A program made the position numbers and the translations under genes. Below the pieces are notes generated by a model that worked only from the letters and a program-made list of their open reading frames with translations, made no database searches and was not told where the DNA came from. 52,129 nucleotides of DNA from positions 1 through 52,129 of the forward strand of contig JAJYSV010000027.1 in assembly GCA_021793405.1 (NCBI GenBank), given 5' to 3'. Shown in pieces: positions 52,051-52,129 of this stretch. Position 1 is the stretch's first letter. Each line of letters starts with the position of its first letter. The DNA is from Acidobacteriota bacterium (GTDB lineage Bacteria; Acidobacteriota; Terriglobia; Terriglobales; Acidobacteriaceae).

Positions 52051-52129
52051 ATGGCACAATGGCGGGCTGACCACAAGATCGAGATTGTCGGCGTGGGAGT
52101 TGCCATGCTAACAACTCTTGCTCAAATCT
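52051..52129 (+). CDS. Start of an unidentified rightward gene (partial)
   Basis: ATG 52051 opens a frame that continues past the right edge, giving MAQWRADHKIEIVGVGVAM and then a further Leu/Thr/Ala stretch. A short charged start followed by a hydrophobic run looks like a first membrane helix. It is divergent from the metalloprotease relic. Too little is present to name it; ATG 52105 in the same frame is an alternative start. Confidence 0.35.
   Translation, partial: MAQWRADHKIEIVGVGVAMLTTLAQI

Noticed and set aside
1-52129. CRISPR arrays, tRNA/rRNA genes, transposases, attachment sites
   Set aside because: No regularly spaced repeats, no cloverleaf or rRNA-like stretch and no transposase or integrase motif were noticed on either strand; a covariance-model scan was not possible.

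Overview
The window looks like a chromosomal segment of a Gram-negative bacterium. It encodes an outer-membrane beta-barrel, a Wza-type exporter, a Wzz-type chain-length protein and a separate tyrosine autokinase, together with sigma-54 (RpoN) activators. The gene set (XrtA/PEP-CTERM-like polysaccharide locus, PaaK/CapK-like ligases, EpsB-type initiating transferase) and the moderately high GC content would fit Acidobacteriota, but this is inference from gene content, not from a marker gene. No rRNA, tRNA, CRISPR array or insertion sequence was recognised.

Layout. 1-0.26 kb: tail of an unidentified surface-type protein. 0.3-4.9 kb: a GT-C-like membrane protein and three family-2 glycosyltransferases. 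5.06-12.8 kb (minus): an operon-like series of a NtrC-type response regulator, a 155-aa unknown, an XrtA-type polysaccharide deacetylase and three tandem PaaK/CapK-like paralogues, one lacking its C-terminal domain. 12.8-13.7 kb: a 900-bp intergenic region with a 20-bp-stem hairpin and a sigma-54-like promoter. 13.7-22.9 kb (plus): a tightly packed exopolysaccharide (EPS) operon of sigma-54 activator, export lipoprotein-like protein, beta-barrel, Wzz, BY-kinase, initiating sugar transferase, GT4 and GT2. 22.9-28.1 kb: a second deacetylase (minus), a candidate 31-aa membrane peptide, a hexapeptide acyltransferase, a GT4 and a UDP-sugar dehydrogenase, closed by a terminator.

28.4-46.2 kb holds the most striking part, a hybrid NRPS-PKS assembly line preceded by a sigma-54-like promoter. 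Protein 1 is A-T, with a pocket read as DALWLGGTFK (valine-like). Protein 2 is KS-AT-ACP-aminotransferase-C-A-T, with a malonyl-type AT, no ketoreductase, and a second A pocket read as DILQLGMVWK (glycine-like). Protein 3 is C-C-T-TE with no A domain, a second C domain lacking the first His of HHxxxDG, and a Cys in place of the thioesterase Ser. Accessory genes follow: a membrane-anchored alpha/beta hydrolase, an Sfp-type phosphopantetheinyl transferase and a JmjC/cupin-type oxygenase. The simplest reading is a valine unit extended by malonate, with the beta-ketone transaminated in place (a 3,4-diamino-5-methylhexanoyl unit) and then joined to glycine.

46.4-52.1 kb: a membrane GT2, a GT4 paralogous to the EPS one, an ATP-grasp ligase, a divergent FAD oxidoreductase, a frameshifted M50-type metalloprotease and the start of a rightward gene.

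How it may work together: two sigma-54 activators are encoded at 11.4-14.7 kb, and GG-N10-GC promoter elements lie in front of the deacetylase/PaaK operon, the EPS operon and the NRPS-PKS operon. This suggests one regulon for the surface polysaccharide and the peptide-polyketide product. No Wzx flippase, Wzy polymerase or exosortase is visible, so the EPS pathway is incomplete within this window.
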